Under the pieces are notes generated by a model. The model searched no databases. It was not told the origin of the DNA and was given only the letters and a program-made list of their open reading frames with translations. From Ochromonas danica (taxonomy: Eukaryota; Sar; Chrysophyceae; Chromulinales; Chromulinaceae): DNA of 64,000 nt. The DNA is taken from the NCBI GenBank assembly GCA_015146655.1, contig VKHL01000023.1:186001-250000 (forward strand). The letters run 5' to 3'. Made by a program: the position numbers and the translations under genes. Positions 47,401 through 59,695 of this stretch are shown piece by piece (within the stretch, counting starts at the first letter, position 1; each line of letters opens with the position of its first letter).

Positions 47401-49218
47401 TCGTATCAAGGCTATCTTGAAAAGAAGTCTCCAGCACATAATTTGTGGCAGAGACGATTCTTCAAAATTCAAACTCGTGAGACTGGAAATCCCAATAAGC
47501 CTTATCTATACTTTCTAATATGGTATAAAAAAGAAGGTGGTGCTGCAATTAAATCTCTGGAAGTTGACAAAATTGGTTCTTTATCCATCTCCCAATGCTC
47601 TCGGTCGCTGCTCTATATCCCCCCTCCTGACAATAGGGCTGGTTTGTGGCTACAAAGTGAAGCTGGAGTATGTCCTTATAGCATAGCAGTTAGTGCTGTG
47701 GAAAGTTCGGAAGACGACAAAGGAGCTAAGCTGGTGGGATCAGAGTTTTTTGTTTTCAACGTTGTTCAGACGGATGGAAAAGAGCACACCCTTCGAGGGA
47801 TGAAAATTGATCGCATCATCAAGTGGATCAATATAATTGCTCAGGTAACAAGATATGCATTATTATTGTGTTTTATTGAATCTGTTAATCGGTTTGCGTG
47901 CTAGGCTGGTGGTTTAGCTTACGATGCCAAAACCAAGAATTGGAATCGAACTGTGGTGGACTACTATGAGCAGCTTGCTAGTGATCGTGCTTCCCAGCCT
48001 TCATTCATGACAGTTGCCTCAACACCTCTCCCTCGTCCAAGATCTACTCGCTCTCTATCCTCTGCAAGTAGCAGCCACAGTGGCGGACCAGCGCAGCTAG
48101 ATAGCGATCAAGCTGCAGCCCTTATCCAAGCAGCTCGCGTGCAAGAAAGGGAGCGATTGAACAGCCGAACTCGTAGTGTCAGTCAAGAAGAGGTCGTATC
48201 TGCCTCGCCAAGAAGCCATCGAATCAATAGCGAAGCTGTCCCAGATGAAGATAGCATCGGTGATCAAACTGCAAAGGAAAAAGAACGACAAGCCAAGGAG
48301 GAGAAGCTTCGGAAAGAAAAGGAACTTCTGAGAAAAAAGTTGCAGGAGGAACAACAATTGGAGCAAGGCGTGCCTTCCTCTCCGTTACCTCCACCTCCGC
48401 AGTCTCCTAATCAACCAACTCCCGAAGGCTCTTTCTCCAATCCTATTTTGATCACTCGAGCCAACAGCTCATCGAGAGTTCTCACTACTTCGGTCAGCAC
48501 ATCTAATCCTCTTCTTCGTGCTCGAGAAAGCTCTGTTGGAAGCAGCAATGATTCCACTGCACTTGCTCTACAATCAACGGAAGATCGTGGTAGTCTGGCG
48601 AGCGTGCCTTCTGCCCCGTCGACCTCTCCAGGCCCTCCTTCTGGTTCAAGTACGCCAACTAGGCCTGTTTCTTTCAAAAAGTCTCCTGCAATGAAGAGAG
48701 CGGCCAATCGTCGCTTGAAGGCAAAAGGTGCTGCTGGAGGCGATAAGGATGGAGGTGAGTTTTTAGAGGAGCGTCCAAGCGAGATCATGGAGGAGCGACC
48801 GAGTGAAATTTTGGAAGAGGAAAAGGTGGAGGTAACTGCTCGGACAACTGCTCCTCCTCTAGTCACAGCAACGAGTGTCAGCACGGTGGATCTCGAACGT
48901 GAGACTGTGGACCTTTCACATCGCAGTTATGCCCACAGTGAGATTCGTCCTGTTCAGACTTCAATTGTTTCTCCTAAACACAGTCGCATTGCCGAAGATC
49001 TTCTGGAAGATGTCCCATCCGCTTCGAGCTCAATCGTCTCGGTAGATCTTGACGAAACCCACAACCCGATGCAAAACAAGAAGAGTACAAATTCTCAGCG
49101 TGTTTCTTTCGCTGATGGAGTCAAGCGAGAAGATGGAAAGCCAGTTCAAAGTATGGAGGTATCTCAAAGCAAAACTGACTCGAAGGGAGGGCCATGTGAT
49201 TGCTGCCTCATTGCCTAA
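44448..49218 (+). CDS. PH-PH-Sec6-like-PH protein with C-terminal CaaX
   Basis: Four exons, 44448-44466, 44550-44962, 45025-47844 and 47905-49218, give about 1521 residues. Two PH domains open the protein (about 17-115, MEGILKKKNSHGVWKDRYCLF; about 130-235, ISGWLMKKSHNKYQGFQDRF). Residues about 265-650 resemble the helical bundle of exocyst subunit Sec6/EXOC3 (for example FYTHAPIDMWEAINQHIALA and ATISDYMNDFEEYLVTF). A third PH domain follows at about 935-1090 (YQGYLEKKSPAHNLWQRRFF). The last 400 residues are Ser/Pro/Glu-rich. The end, CDCCLIA, is a CaaX box with nearby Cys, suggesting farnesylation plus palmitoylation. A role tethering vesicles at the plasma membrane is inferred. The fusion is unlike standard Sec6, so it may be a specialised paralogue. 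Confidence 0.8.
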
Positions 49219-49453
49219 TTGACGAGAAATAGATATGCCAAATGATAATATACTGTGGTAAGACGTGTTAGTTATCAGATCAGGCTGGTTTTATAAAACT
49301 AAATTATCAAGAAAACATTGCTAGTTGACTGGAAGAGGACATTAGTTACTTACAAAACCTCCAGCAAAGCTTTCGCTTTCTGGCAGAGGATCATTATAAC
49401 AACAACCTGAACATCATATCTCGTGCGCAGAGAGAGGGAGGTCGTCCAGGGAC

Positions 49454-49925
49454 TTAACCCCTCCGAGAATCACGAGATCTGTGCTCATCACGAGGTCTGC
49501 GGTCACCACCGCGGAATCTCTGGTCGTCTCTAGCACGCTGCAATCTCTCGGCAGGGAAAGGAACACCATTAGGACCAGTGACCTTCAAGGCGGTCTTCTT
49601 GCCGCCTCTGGCCTCATCGACGGTCATGTCGAACTCGACGGGCTCATTCTCTGATCAGAACATACAAAAATTGTCATAATAAGGAACCTCATCTAGAAGA
49701 TAGAAGGTCCCAACCAAGAAGAGAACGGAAGCCATCGCTCTGAATTTCGGACTGATGAACGAAGACGTCTTGTCCATCACCACCATCGAGGAAGCCGTAG
49801 CCCTTCTTGTGATCAAACCACTTCACGGTACCAGCATAACGACCAACATGGCCATTAGAGGTGGATAAAAAACGAGTACCAGCGATGGTAGTCTTGAGAG
49901 AATTTCTGACGATGGTGGAGAACAT
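49454..49925 (-). CDS. Cold-shock-domain protein 1, mitochondrial leader
   Basis: Two exons, 49925-49715 and 49650-49454, give about 135 residues. The leader [19 protein letters not shown] followed by LSTS is basic, acid-free and typical of mitochondrial import. The cold-shock domain follows: [17 protein letters not shown] contains RNP1, DVFVHQSEI is RNP2, and it ends [18 protein letters not shown]. The tail is Arg/Asp/Gly-rich ([17 protein letters not shown]), an RNA-binding style. Cold-shock proteins bind single-stranded RNA or DNA and melt structure. A role in mitochondrial RNA is inferred. The intron sits within the domain after FRSLL, matching the position in the other two family genes nearby. 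Confidence 0.9.
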
Positions 49926-50389
49926 CTTTCTTGGTTGTTGATTTTGTTGTTGAAATGTGATTGCCGTCAATGCTGTGGTTCGGGCCCTGTGGCGACTTTT
50001 CTCTCTCGTAAAGTGAGGTTGAAAGGCCAATAATCAGGGTTGGGTTACTTTGGTTGAATCTGTTGAACAGAGGTGTGGTGGTGGCGACAACACACCCAAG
50101 GCGGGCTTCCCCGCGCAATAACAAGAACTGCGCCACACAACAACGAAGAAGAGACAACGGTAGCGCTGCGTAGAGGTTGGAAATCAGCGACCAGTGTACT
50201 AGATCAGATCATAATCGTTGCGGCTGACAAAACTACCAAACATGGACAGTAGCTGAAAAAAGGGACTAAAGATTGATGAATGTCCAATAAATGGAATCTC
50301 ATAGAATAGAAGGTCTAAACATCCAAAAACAAGTCTCACTTGATTTAGAATATTTCATACAGTAAAGGCACTAACAATCTGAAGAGAAT
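49926..50389. other. Spacer between two cold-shock genes
   Basis: Promoter of cold-shock gene 1 and the 3' end of cold-shock gene 2. The frame upstream of 49925 is open to 50030 but encodes no better leader. No other feature. Confidence 0.45.
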
Positions 50390-51017
50390 TTAATTCTCAG
50401 TAGCTGCAGGAGCAGGAGTAGCAGGAGCTGCTGGAGTAGCAGGTCGAGTACTAGCCGTCCGTCTCTTCTTGTCATTAGACAGAACATTCACACTAGCACC
50501 AGCTGGAACAGTGATCCTAAGATTAAGCACATCATGATCCTTGAAACTCTTTGTAAATACAGAGACAAACTTGTTCCAAGAAGGAGGAGAACGTTCAGAA
50601 TGTACACGTTGAATGAGTTGACCTTTTGGACCTTCACCACAGCAGAGAGTCATCATCAAAGTCTCCAGACTATGATAGCACAGAGTAAGTCTTACCAGTG
50701 ACATTAAAAGCTTTAGGGTTGCCCTTCTCCGTAGCGGTATCAGGCACGAACTCGACGGCATCACCAGCTGTACAGGCCAACAATGAGACAAGACATTAAA
50801 GTGAGGAAGATCACCCACCTGCTAATATCTTAGGACCTATGCCCACGATGCTAGAGTGATGGACAAAATAGTCGTTATCTTGTACAGTGATAAAGCCATA
50901 GCCTTTCGCTGAGTCATACCACTTTACCACTCCGGCCTCTTTCTTCACCTCAGAGGAGAGAAAGCGGCGAATAGATGAAGAGGAGGAAGGTAACCTGAAA
51001 GAACGAAGAGCAAACAT
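50390..51017 (-). CDS. Cold-shock-domain protein 2, mitochondrial leader
   Basis: Three exons, 51017-50819, 50767-50696 and 50631-50390, give about 170 residues. The leader MFALRSFRLPSSSSSIRRF plus LSSE is of mitochondrial type. The cold-shock domain reads GVVKWYDSAKGYGFITV and DYFVHHSSIVG, then GDAVEFVPDTATEKGNPKAFNVTG. The rest is basic with an Ala/Pro/Thr tail. The first intron falls in the same place as in the other two cold-shock genes. RNA binding is expected from the domain; the organelle is inferred. Confidence 0.9.
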
Positions 51018-52257
51018 GGTATAGAAAGCACGTTGTTGCTAGAGGAAAGGAAGAAGAACACTATTGTTCCAATCGAAACCTGGAAACCAAACCTCACACA
51101 CAAGAACAGAGAGAGTGGTGGTTTACTATTATTGCCATGCGAGGGGCTATTCTGGTTATTATCATGCGCGGCAACTTCTCATTTGTTCGTCTACTGTACA
51201 GTGTACTGTAACAACTGTTCGAAGTGTATATACAATGGTTTAGACTAGTACCAACAAGGGTAGTTAATAGACTAGCTACAAAGATTGTCAGGTCTATAGG
51301 AAGAAATTGCCTTTTGTTTATATCACATCTTAAGCTTAATGTCTCACTTATCAACTCATCCCCATTAAATTGCCGATAACTACTTACTCACAGATATTCA
51401 TAGCAAAGGATGGAAGACACGTAGTAAAGAGAGGAGAGACCCGAAGGCTATCAAGGAGAGCCCTGATGACCACTAAAGTAACAATAAGATATATACAAGG
51501 GAGAGAGCGAGAAGGATGGAGAAACACACACCATACTATAGAGCAGATCGTTGTCTAGTAAATTAACGAGAGCATTGCCATAACCTCAAAAGTACTGACC
51601 AAGAAGATGAAAGAACCATCAACCGACATCAGAGTGAAGCCACTGCTCAACAAAACAACCTCACTCAATTAAAAAGACAGACACAGACACACACTCATCA
51701 CAGACTTTATCACACAGCAGTAGTTCAACACACAACAGAGAAATATACACCAAAGACAGCAACAAGACAGCCAATGGTTGGCTCTAAGTTCTGCTGCTCA
51801 TATGCAATAATGATACATCTCTCTAACCTCTTGCTACACAGCATTTTTATATCTTGTAACAATTTTATGCTTTATCTGTAACATTGTAGCATTGCGAACA
51901 TCATAAATCGCAGTGGTATTATCATGACTGGTATATCATCCAGCAGAGCACTTGGGTGTGCTTAGATATCTATTTACAAGGTGTTCTCGAGAGAAAGATA
52001 TGTCATCCTTCAATTCATTTTCAATTGATTGATTGATTGGAAGGAGTGTATGAGAAATAACATATAACAGGGACAGGAAGGATGATAAGAAGGATGACAA
52101 TAAGTTGGTTTGAGAAGGGTTAGCATCAGCACTGTAGCGAATGGAAGAGATAAAAGGAAAAAGAATGAGACACAAGTTAAACCCGAAACCAACTGACAAT
52201 GCGCTATAAGAGAAAGATCTACTCGATAAGCGATAGAAATAAACACATTTCAGCACA
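51018..52257. other. 1.2 kb intergenic region
   Basis: Upstream of cold-shock gene 2 and downstream of hybrid kinase 2. AT-rich, with short frames lacking any recognisable domain. I see no gene, repeat family or RNA gene. Confidence 0.45.
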
Positions 52258-55118
52258 TTAGAGCAATTGCTCCAACATGTGCAAGAAATCCGATAAACAG
52301 AAAGGTTTAGCAAGTGAAGCATCGAAGCCACTGTCGGCCATTTCTTGTTGAATAGAATCATCAGTTGAAGCCGACACACCAATGATGAGATGGTGTAGTT
52401 TACTAAGTCGGTCAACACGTGGAGAGTTTGCTCCGGAGACAATATTAGGTGTAGCGGGTGTGGCAGGAGTGGACCCTAAGGAAGAGGAGCGAAACCTTCT
52501 CCCAACTGTACGATTGATTCCAGATAGTAGATGTTGTACTTGTTCGTTCACTACTTGTGGCGTATGAATGGCAATGTCTGTCACGATCTCTTCGTCACTG
52601 TGGGCTGCTGCATAGTCTTCGATATGCTTGGCATTGTAATTATTCTCGAACTCCCGCAGACGACGAACAGTTTCCAAGCCATCCATTATTGGCATTTGCA
52701 AATCCATCAAAATGATATTATAGAACGGGACTGCCAAACTATTGGGGCAACGGTTCGTTTGCTCATTGACTCTAGTTTGAATCATATCCAAGGCAACGGC
52801 ACCATTCCCTGCTTGGAAGACTTGGAAGCCTTGCCTTTGCAAGATCATTGTCATTGTCTTGATAATCACTGGAGAGTCGTCTACAATCAGCACTTTATTG
52901 GTTGAGTTCAAGAGATTACGTGGTGAAGAGGTATTAACCATGAAGGGATGATTCGTAACAGATGCAACGAACTCATTGCGAGGAACTCTCAGCGATGGGA
53001 AAGACCTCGTCTTGACTGATGGAGAAGCTGATGAAGTAACAGGTGCACTTTCCTCTTCATCAAGACTAGGACTTGGCTGGAAAGACTCTCCAAGAAGGGA
53101 ATGAGTTGTCGCGGAAGCAAGATTGCCAAACCCTTCTTCTGAGGAAGGAGCGCGAATGATCTGTTGCATGTATGATCGTCTCATTAAAGAACGATATTTC
53201 TGAATATGTGAGAAGGTATGACGACAATCCTTATAGGATGAAGTAATAGTCCCATCATCGAGTTGTGTTTCATCAGGTCGATAAGGGAAAGCAAACCAAA
53301 AGACACATCCTTGTTTACCATCTGGTCTCTTCTGGACACCACAACTTCCATTTAACGCCTCCATGCGTTTAGATAATGAAAATAATCCCAGACCAGTCCC
53401 CCCTGCAAGACGTTGAGCTTGTTTGAACGGTTGGAAGAGATGCGCCATGGCATCTTCAGACAAGCCGATCCCTTCATCTGCCACTTCAACTCTAACTTTG
53501 AAAGAACGAAGTCCATTTTCACTTCTAGTGGTGGAAAGAAAAGTATCGTCGTGCTGTAAGCATTCAGCACGACTTGATTGCCCTGCATTCTGATCTAAAT
53601 TCTGATCGTCACTCTTTTCCGATAAATTGGGTGCTAATTCTGCGATGGGAGTCACAGAGTGTGAACCTCGATTCATATGGGTATTATATTTGTGCCTCGT
53701 CACAGAGATAGTCGATGAAGCGGAGCTCGCAGGAGTGCCAGGGACTGCAATTCCAATCGTTGAGGAAGAAGCCACGCCATCTTCCACCAAGTTAGCTGAT
53801 ACGGTTATTTGACCACTGCTTGAGTACTTGCAAGCATTAGAGAGCAAACAAAGAACATTCTCTTGCAGCCACTGCTTGTCCGTAATAAGGAAAGGTGCAA
53901 TTTGATGGGGAATGTCAATTAGGGTAATTGGAAAAGTGCTCTGAGCCCCAATCATGCACTGGATTGGCAATTGAAGAATCTGTCTAAAGTCGATTGTTTC
54001 CAGCTTTGGTACGAGTGCAAGGCCTCTTGAAGCTTTGGTATAATCTATGCAGCGATTGATACTCATCAACATGAAATCGTTCGTCTGCAAAGAAGTTTGG
54101 ATACAATGAAACAACAGCTTGAAGAGCTCGTCTAATCGCTTCGCATCAACAAATCCATCTTGTACACAAGTAAGCACTTCCACTACGGACTCTTGCATCA
54201 AGCGGATATTACCAACAAAGGAGGAAAGAGGCTAGCACAATGCAAAATAGATTTGTTGTTATTGATAATGTATTCGTTATTGCAAAGTCTATCTCTTACC
54301 GTTTTCAAATCGTGAGCGACATTACCAACCATTTGTTTCATTTTTTGATCTGCCATTGCAATTTCTTCTTCACGTAAGCGCTCCTCTCTACAAATCAATT
54401 CATGTCGTTCCTCTTCACCGCGTTGAGATTGTCGCTGGAGTGCAAGATAGATCAAACAGGATATTGCAATATAGTAAACCAATGCATGGGCATCGGCTTG
54501 ATTTGCCAATGCATACGAAATCACAATGCCTGCAAAGGAAATCAACCAAATCAGGGTGAATCTCCAGATATTACGACTAGGAAAGCAAGTCAGTAGGAGG
54601 AAAGGAGTGAACATTGACAACAGCAACAACCGAACTGGTGGCGCACGATCAGACTTCACTGAAGCTCTTATGATGAGTAGGGCGTTAGTTATGGAAATCA
54701 AGAAACAGATCGCCCATTCCATTTGGGAAGGTGTGTGGGCATCGGCGGTGGGAGTTGAAGCGCACAAGGATGATTGCTCCAACCGCCTCTCACTCCCGAG
54801 TTGTTGAGAAGAAATTAGAAAGGAAGAAAGCGAAACCATGATAGAATGGTTGAACGGAAAAAGCTGACTGATAGATCGTGACTTAAGAAGCTGCAATCCC
54901 ATAGAGAGAATGGCAGAAAAGATGAGGATGAGCAGAAAGATAGAAAGGATAGACACAATGAGTGAGGATGGATCGAACGTTTCTTTCCAATACATTCCTA
55001 TCTCGACACCATAGATAATGGTGACACAGACAAAGAACAACACATTAGGACCTCGCCAGTTGAAGAAGGAAGAAGATTGGAGAGAAGAAGAACTTTTAAA
55101 TGCGAAATGACAGTTCAT
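52258..55118 (-). CDS. Membrane hybrid histidine kinase 2
   Basis: Two exons, 55118-54300 and 54231-52258, give about 930 residues. The ATG at 55118 places the phospho-His at residue 269, matching 270 in the paralogue at 28362-30806. About six membrane helices (20-250) lead to the H-box NVAHDLKTPLSSF. The ATPase domain has N-box LLSNACKYS, VADEGIGLS and GGTGLGLFSLSKR. A Ser-rich linker and receiver follow (VLIVDDSPVIIK, phosphoacceptor in NIILMDLQMPIMDG, Lys in AKPFCL). An intron falls exactly after HDLKT. A long insert with Ser and Gly interrupts the receiver after its Asp. Sensing input is unknown. Function should parallel kinase 1. Confidence 0.93.
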
Positions 55119-56496
55119 TTTTTTACTGAACAAGTCTTGCTCAGAATAAAGAGCAGAAGTCAAAGTGAAATCAGAGGTACTACAAAGGAAGTCAAAGGAA
55201 ATGAGACAGCAGGAAGAGAGATGAAGAACGAACAGACGGAGGCCTTCTTGTACAAGAGAAGGCAAGTTGAGTTTGCGAGGAGGTGTCCGCTGGAACTGTA
55301 CTGTGCAGGTGCGAAGACTGTCGACTGCTCTGCGGCATTGTCACTGACCAAGAAGACCATTCTCTGGGAGCACTGACGTCAGTATTTGAAGAGAGAGGAG
55401 CAAAGCGCCAGTGTGGGGGAAATTTTCGCATTTTCCAACACATTCCATCGATATTCCATGGAAGTTCGTCAATCTTCTCCATCAGCATCAACAGAAATGG
55501 TTGAATCACGGTGTCCTCTTCGGAGGAAGAAGGGAGATCTTGTGCATTGAGGAAGATTACTTGCTGATCTCGAGGTTGAAAATGCAGTTTAACTTTGGTC
55601 TTTCCATTCTTCTTCTCCTTCCTCTGCTCAAGATTGTGTAAATTCCCTTCTTAACCTCGAAATACCTGGCGGAAACATAGAAACCGAGCACAACAAGTCA
55701 ATGGAATTAATTAATCGTCGATGTCATCAAGAAGGATATTCACTGCATTGACCATCATGTATGTTGAATGCAAAGAACAGTTGCCAGACCCGATCATTCA
55801 TCGGGGGTGCCAATCAATCAGTTTTTTCAAGCTTCTTTTCGCAGAGATTAATTAATAAGCTTCGTTGGTTTATTCATTATTTCTTTGCCTTTATCAACGT
55901 TTAGTTCGTTGTTTATCAAAATGTCGAGTTTGACTTTTGGAGTGTGGGCTTTTTCGAATAAGATTTGTGGGGAAAAACATACGGGATGCTCGTGCTGGTA
56001 GTTCTCCTACTGCTTTCTTGACTAGTTATTGACCTAAACTGGCGTGGAGAATATTGAAGGTACACAAATGGAGGGATAACACCAATAATAAGGAATGCTA
56101 TCAACACTCAAAAGTTTATCTATTGGATGGTATACGGGAGTGAAAATAATACCCAATGGGTTCCGCCGATTAGTATAGGGAGTCCAAATAGTTTAAGGTC
56201 CATCACTGTACTAATTAAATAGTGTTAGTGATAGACTACTAGACTGTTCGTTTAAAAGTGGTTGGTCTGCTTTTTTGTTTTCGCGACAAAAACTCACTTG
56301 TTTCACTAAAAACTGCATAAAGACGAGTTTATCAGAGTGGTGAGAGCTGCTCTGCGTTGCTCTACCGTAGCACAGCACGGCAGTGGCGCCAGTCACCGCC
56401 ACAGACCACTCACTCACTCACTCACAGTCACCCAGTCACGTCTGCAAGTTCGTGGCATACAATTGTTGGTCATTGAAGTGGTGAATAACAGAAAGA
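55119..56496. other. Upstream region of kinase 2 and cold-shock gene 3
   Basis: About 1.4 kb separating divergent genes. It holds one perfect TGACGTCA palindrome near 55374, a (CACT)n stretch at 56406-56425 and otherwise no coding evidence. The kinase frame stays open to 55265 but without an ATG beyond 55118. Confidence 0.45.
56406..56425. repeat. (CACT)5 short tandem repeat
   Basis: About five CACT units roughly 75 bases upstream of cold-shock gene 3. Ordinary microsatellite. Confidence 0.85.
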
Positions 56497-57129
56497 ATGC
56501 TGTCCTTGCGTCCCTCGTTGAAGCTTGCTATCTCACAGAGTAGATTTTTTTCGTCTGGAGCTGCCAGAAAAACTGGTGTTGTTCGCAGTTTTGATCGCAT
56601 GAAAGGCTATGGTTTCATCAACACAAGCGAGCCTGGTGACATCTTCGTGCACTGGAAGCAAATTCAATCTGATGGATTTTCTAGTTTAGTGGGTACGTTC
56701 TTTATGCTTCTGTCCTTGCTATGTCGTAGTTTTTCCTAATTTGATGTCCTATTTCTTTCAGCTGGTGAGACAGTTGAATTTACTAGTGCATTTGATAGCA
56801 AGAATAGAACTGTAGCCAACGAAGTCACAGGTAAGATACATCTTCTGAACGTTGTTCTATAGTAGTAGTTCATTCTCTAAACTGCTTCTGTTGCTGTACA
56901 TGTAACAGCTCCTGGAGGAGGAAAGCTCACTGCTGAACGTCTGCCTCGCAATGCACAAAAGAAACCTTTCGTCGCTGGAACGACTGTAACACATCGTGGT
57001 GGTGATAAGCAACAAGTGATCAACATCCAGATCGTTATCCCTCATAGCGGAGCTGCTAAGCGGAATGTCCGTCGCAATGTTACAGTTTCTGATGGCGAAG
57101 CTGCTGCTCCTTCTTCTGTTAATAATTAA
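56497..57129 (+). CDS. Cold-shock-domain protein 3, mitochondrial leader
   Basis: Three exons, 56497-56692, 56762-56830 and 56909-57129, give about 161 residues. The leader MLSLRPSLKLAISQSRFF is of mitochondrial type. The domain reads GVVRSFDRMKGYGFINT and DIFVHWKQIQSDGF, then GETVEFTSAFDSKNRTVANEVT. The RNP1 aromatic Trp (KWF) is replaced by Ser-Phe (RSF), which may weaken nucleic-acid stacking. A second region rich in Gly and Val follows. Intron positions match cold-shock gene 2, supporting descent by duplication, though this copy is 5.5 kb away and on the other strand. Confidence 0.9.
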
Positions 57130-57280
57130 TTAATAAAGCTTTCTGGATAGTCTAATGGTTATGGATAAATAATATATATTAAATGAAAATACTGGATGGA
57201 TATATGAGTTGTCTTTTGGTAGTTTATTAGACGGCTTACAGCCTGTAGTGTGAAGTGAAGTAGACCTACTGCTGCTATAT

Positions 57281-58459
57281 CTAACTACTTTTCCTGGCTG
57301 CACGGGATTTCTGCCTTGTGTCCTTTCCTGGGCGATTAGCTTTCTTGGCCTTCTTAGCACCACGACCTTTGAATTCGTTGCGGACAAATTTGCCACCACG
57401 TGGATTGAAATCTCTCAAATCATTTGTCGATTTGGAGTCATTGCGCTTCTCTTGCTTACGATCTTTTCCACCGAAACCATACTTACGATCCTATTTAAAC
57501 AAACGCCAAATGCTTAGAATAAAAGACACGGAAGAGATATAAGAAATCTCCTTACCATGACCTTGCGCTTCTTAGACTGCTTCTGAGCACCACCTTGAAG
57601 AATCTTCTCCAGCTTGGCTTCTTTATCATCTTTCCCAGTGCTTTTCTCTTTGAGAGCGGATTTGATTTCATGTGTGGTTTCCTTTGTTGCACGACTTTGT
57701 TCTATCTTCTTCTTGGCAGCTAACTGCTTGTTAAACTTTCGATTCTCTTCGCGGAGCTTACGTTGCTCAAAGGCAGCCATCTTTTTCTCTTCGATCAACA
57801 GCCTGTCCTTAATCTATTTAACAGCAAAACACGAAAAGTGTAAGTCATGGTAACGATCAACGAATACGCCAGCAGAACACTTACCCTGCCCATGTGTGCA
57901 TCTGACTTCATATGCTCACAGAAATAATCATGAGGACGCAAAAAGGGGACTCCTAAGTCCTTCAATCTGTTTCTTCCTTCCGCCACCGCTAAGAGGGTGT
58001 GATTGTAGAAACTCATCTAACACAGAAGCACAACGTCAGATTGGGTAGAAACAAAGAGAAATCATAGGAATAAAATCACACCTCTCGTTCTAGGTCATCC
58101 AGCTCATTCTCAACTTGAAATTCATAATCAGAGATTTGCATGGTTTCGAGGAAAGGCAGACGTGAAGTCTCCCAGTCCGCCAAGCACTTCAATAGTCCTT
58201 CCTTATTATAGGTACCAGGACCATAAGCACTAGAAATAGGATGAGCACCAGTTTCTTTCTCAGCTCGCAAAGCTTCTAATGCTGCCATTTCAGCTTCTAA
58301 CTCGGCATCTTCATTGGCCTCGTCTTCCTCTTCACGAACACGTTTCCGAGAAGGTTTTAAAGCAAGTTTAGGTGTGTCTACAAGCATCTCATCTTCAACC
58401 ACATCAAGATCTTCCTCTTCTTCTTCACGAGGATGACGAATACGAACCTTCTTCACCAT
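57281..58459 (-). CDS. EBP2: EBP2, ribosome-biogenesis factor
   Basis: Four exons, 58459-58082, 58016-57885, 57813-57556 and 57490-57281, give about 325 residues. The frame is open to 58519 but has no ATG before 58459, so I start there. An acidic N-terminus (HPREEEEEDLDVVEDE) precedes the diagnostic core MSFYNHTLLAVAEGRNRL and RPHDYFCEHMKSDAHM. Next comes a basic coiled region (EEKKMAAFEQRKLREENRKF) and an Arg/Gly/Lys tail. EBP2 is a nucleolar protein needed for 27S pre-rRNA processing and 60S subunit assembly, partnering Rrs1. The gene faces away from the EEP gene over only about 120-250 bases, so the promoters must be compact. Confidence 0.92.
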
Positions 58460-58577
58460 TTCTTTGCTCTTCTGATCTCTTCCAATCAATTTCACCTGCT
58501 CACTGCTGGCTGCTGCCAAGCTTTCTTTAACTTCCCCTTCCCTTCTCTTGTTAAGTTAATAAACGCCTCTCCGACAG

Positions 58578-59525
58578 ATGAGAAAACAGTCTTTTGTATT
58601 GTGGTGGTGGTTAGAAATGATCTCTTTGTTGTTATTGACATTAACTTTTACTCTTTTTCTATTACAGATTTCAATCATTAAGTCTTTACGTCTACCTCGT
58701 TATAAAATGAGTGTGCGTTCATTCTCACCTCTATCAGCTTCTAAAGAAGGTGTGTTCCGTGTTGCCACTTACAATGTGCTTAGCAGTCATTTAAGCGGCG
58801 CAAACCATTTCCAGGCTTGTTCACCAGAGAACTTGGATGCTAAAGCACGTCTGAACAAGGTGTACAAGAAGCTTACTGCAGAGGTAGAACAAGAGTCAGT
58901 CATTTGCTTACAGGAAGTGTCAACGACATGGGCAGGTCCATTGCATTCTTTCTTTGCTCGTGCTGACTATCATCTCGTCACTGCTCTCTATGGTAATCGA
59001 TTTAACGGCTATATGGGAGTAGCTGTTGCTATTCCACGTGGTAAATATGAGATCATGGATGTGGATATCACTCGTGTAGCAGATACCAAGTCTCTGCCAA
59101 GAAGTCCCAAACCTGGACTGCTCATGTCCTATCTACTGCAATTTAAACGATGGATTTTGAGTCTAGCTCAATCCTTTAAACTCTATACACCTCCTTTTGA
59201 TGTGTGGGATAATGCACTTTATCGTCATAATCAGATGATTAATGTTCGTGTGAAGGAACGCTCTTCTGGTTCAGTCTTTGTTGTTGGCAATTACCATATG
59301 CCTTGTATGTTCCAACATCCTTCTGTTATGAATGTTCATTGTGCTTTATCTGCTCAACTTGTACATCGCTTTGCTAAAGATGATCCTTATGTCTATTGTG
59401 GAGATTTCAATATCAAACCTTCTTCCTCTCAATATGAACTCTTAACAAAGGGTAGTATTGATTCTAAGGTGAGTCTTGTTGTTATCACTTGAATTAGACA
59501 GACAGACTGTACTAACGGACTATAT

Positions 59526-59605
<80 letters not shown>

Positions 59606-59615
59606 NNNNNNNNNN

Positions 59616-59695
<80 letters not shown>

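Noticed and set aside
55119-55265. Longer N-terminus for hybrid kinase 2
   Set aside because: The frame upstream of 55118 lacks an ATG, and starting at 55118 aligns the phospho-His with the paralogue.
55370-55382. TGACGTCA palindrome as an aureochrome target of kinase 2
   Set aside because: A single short motif more than 250 bases from the start; expected by chance in a window of this size.
58460-58519. Longer N-terminus for EBP2
   Set aside because: No ATG lies between the upstream stop and 58459.
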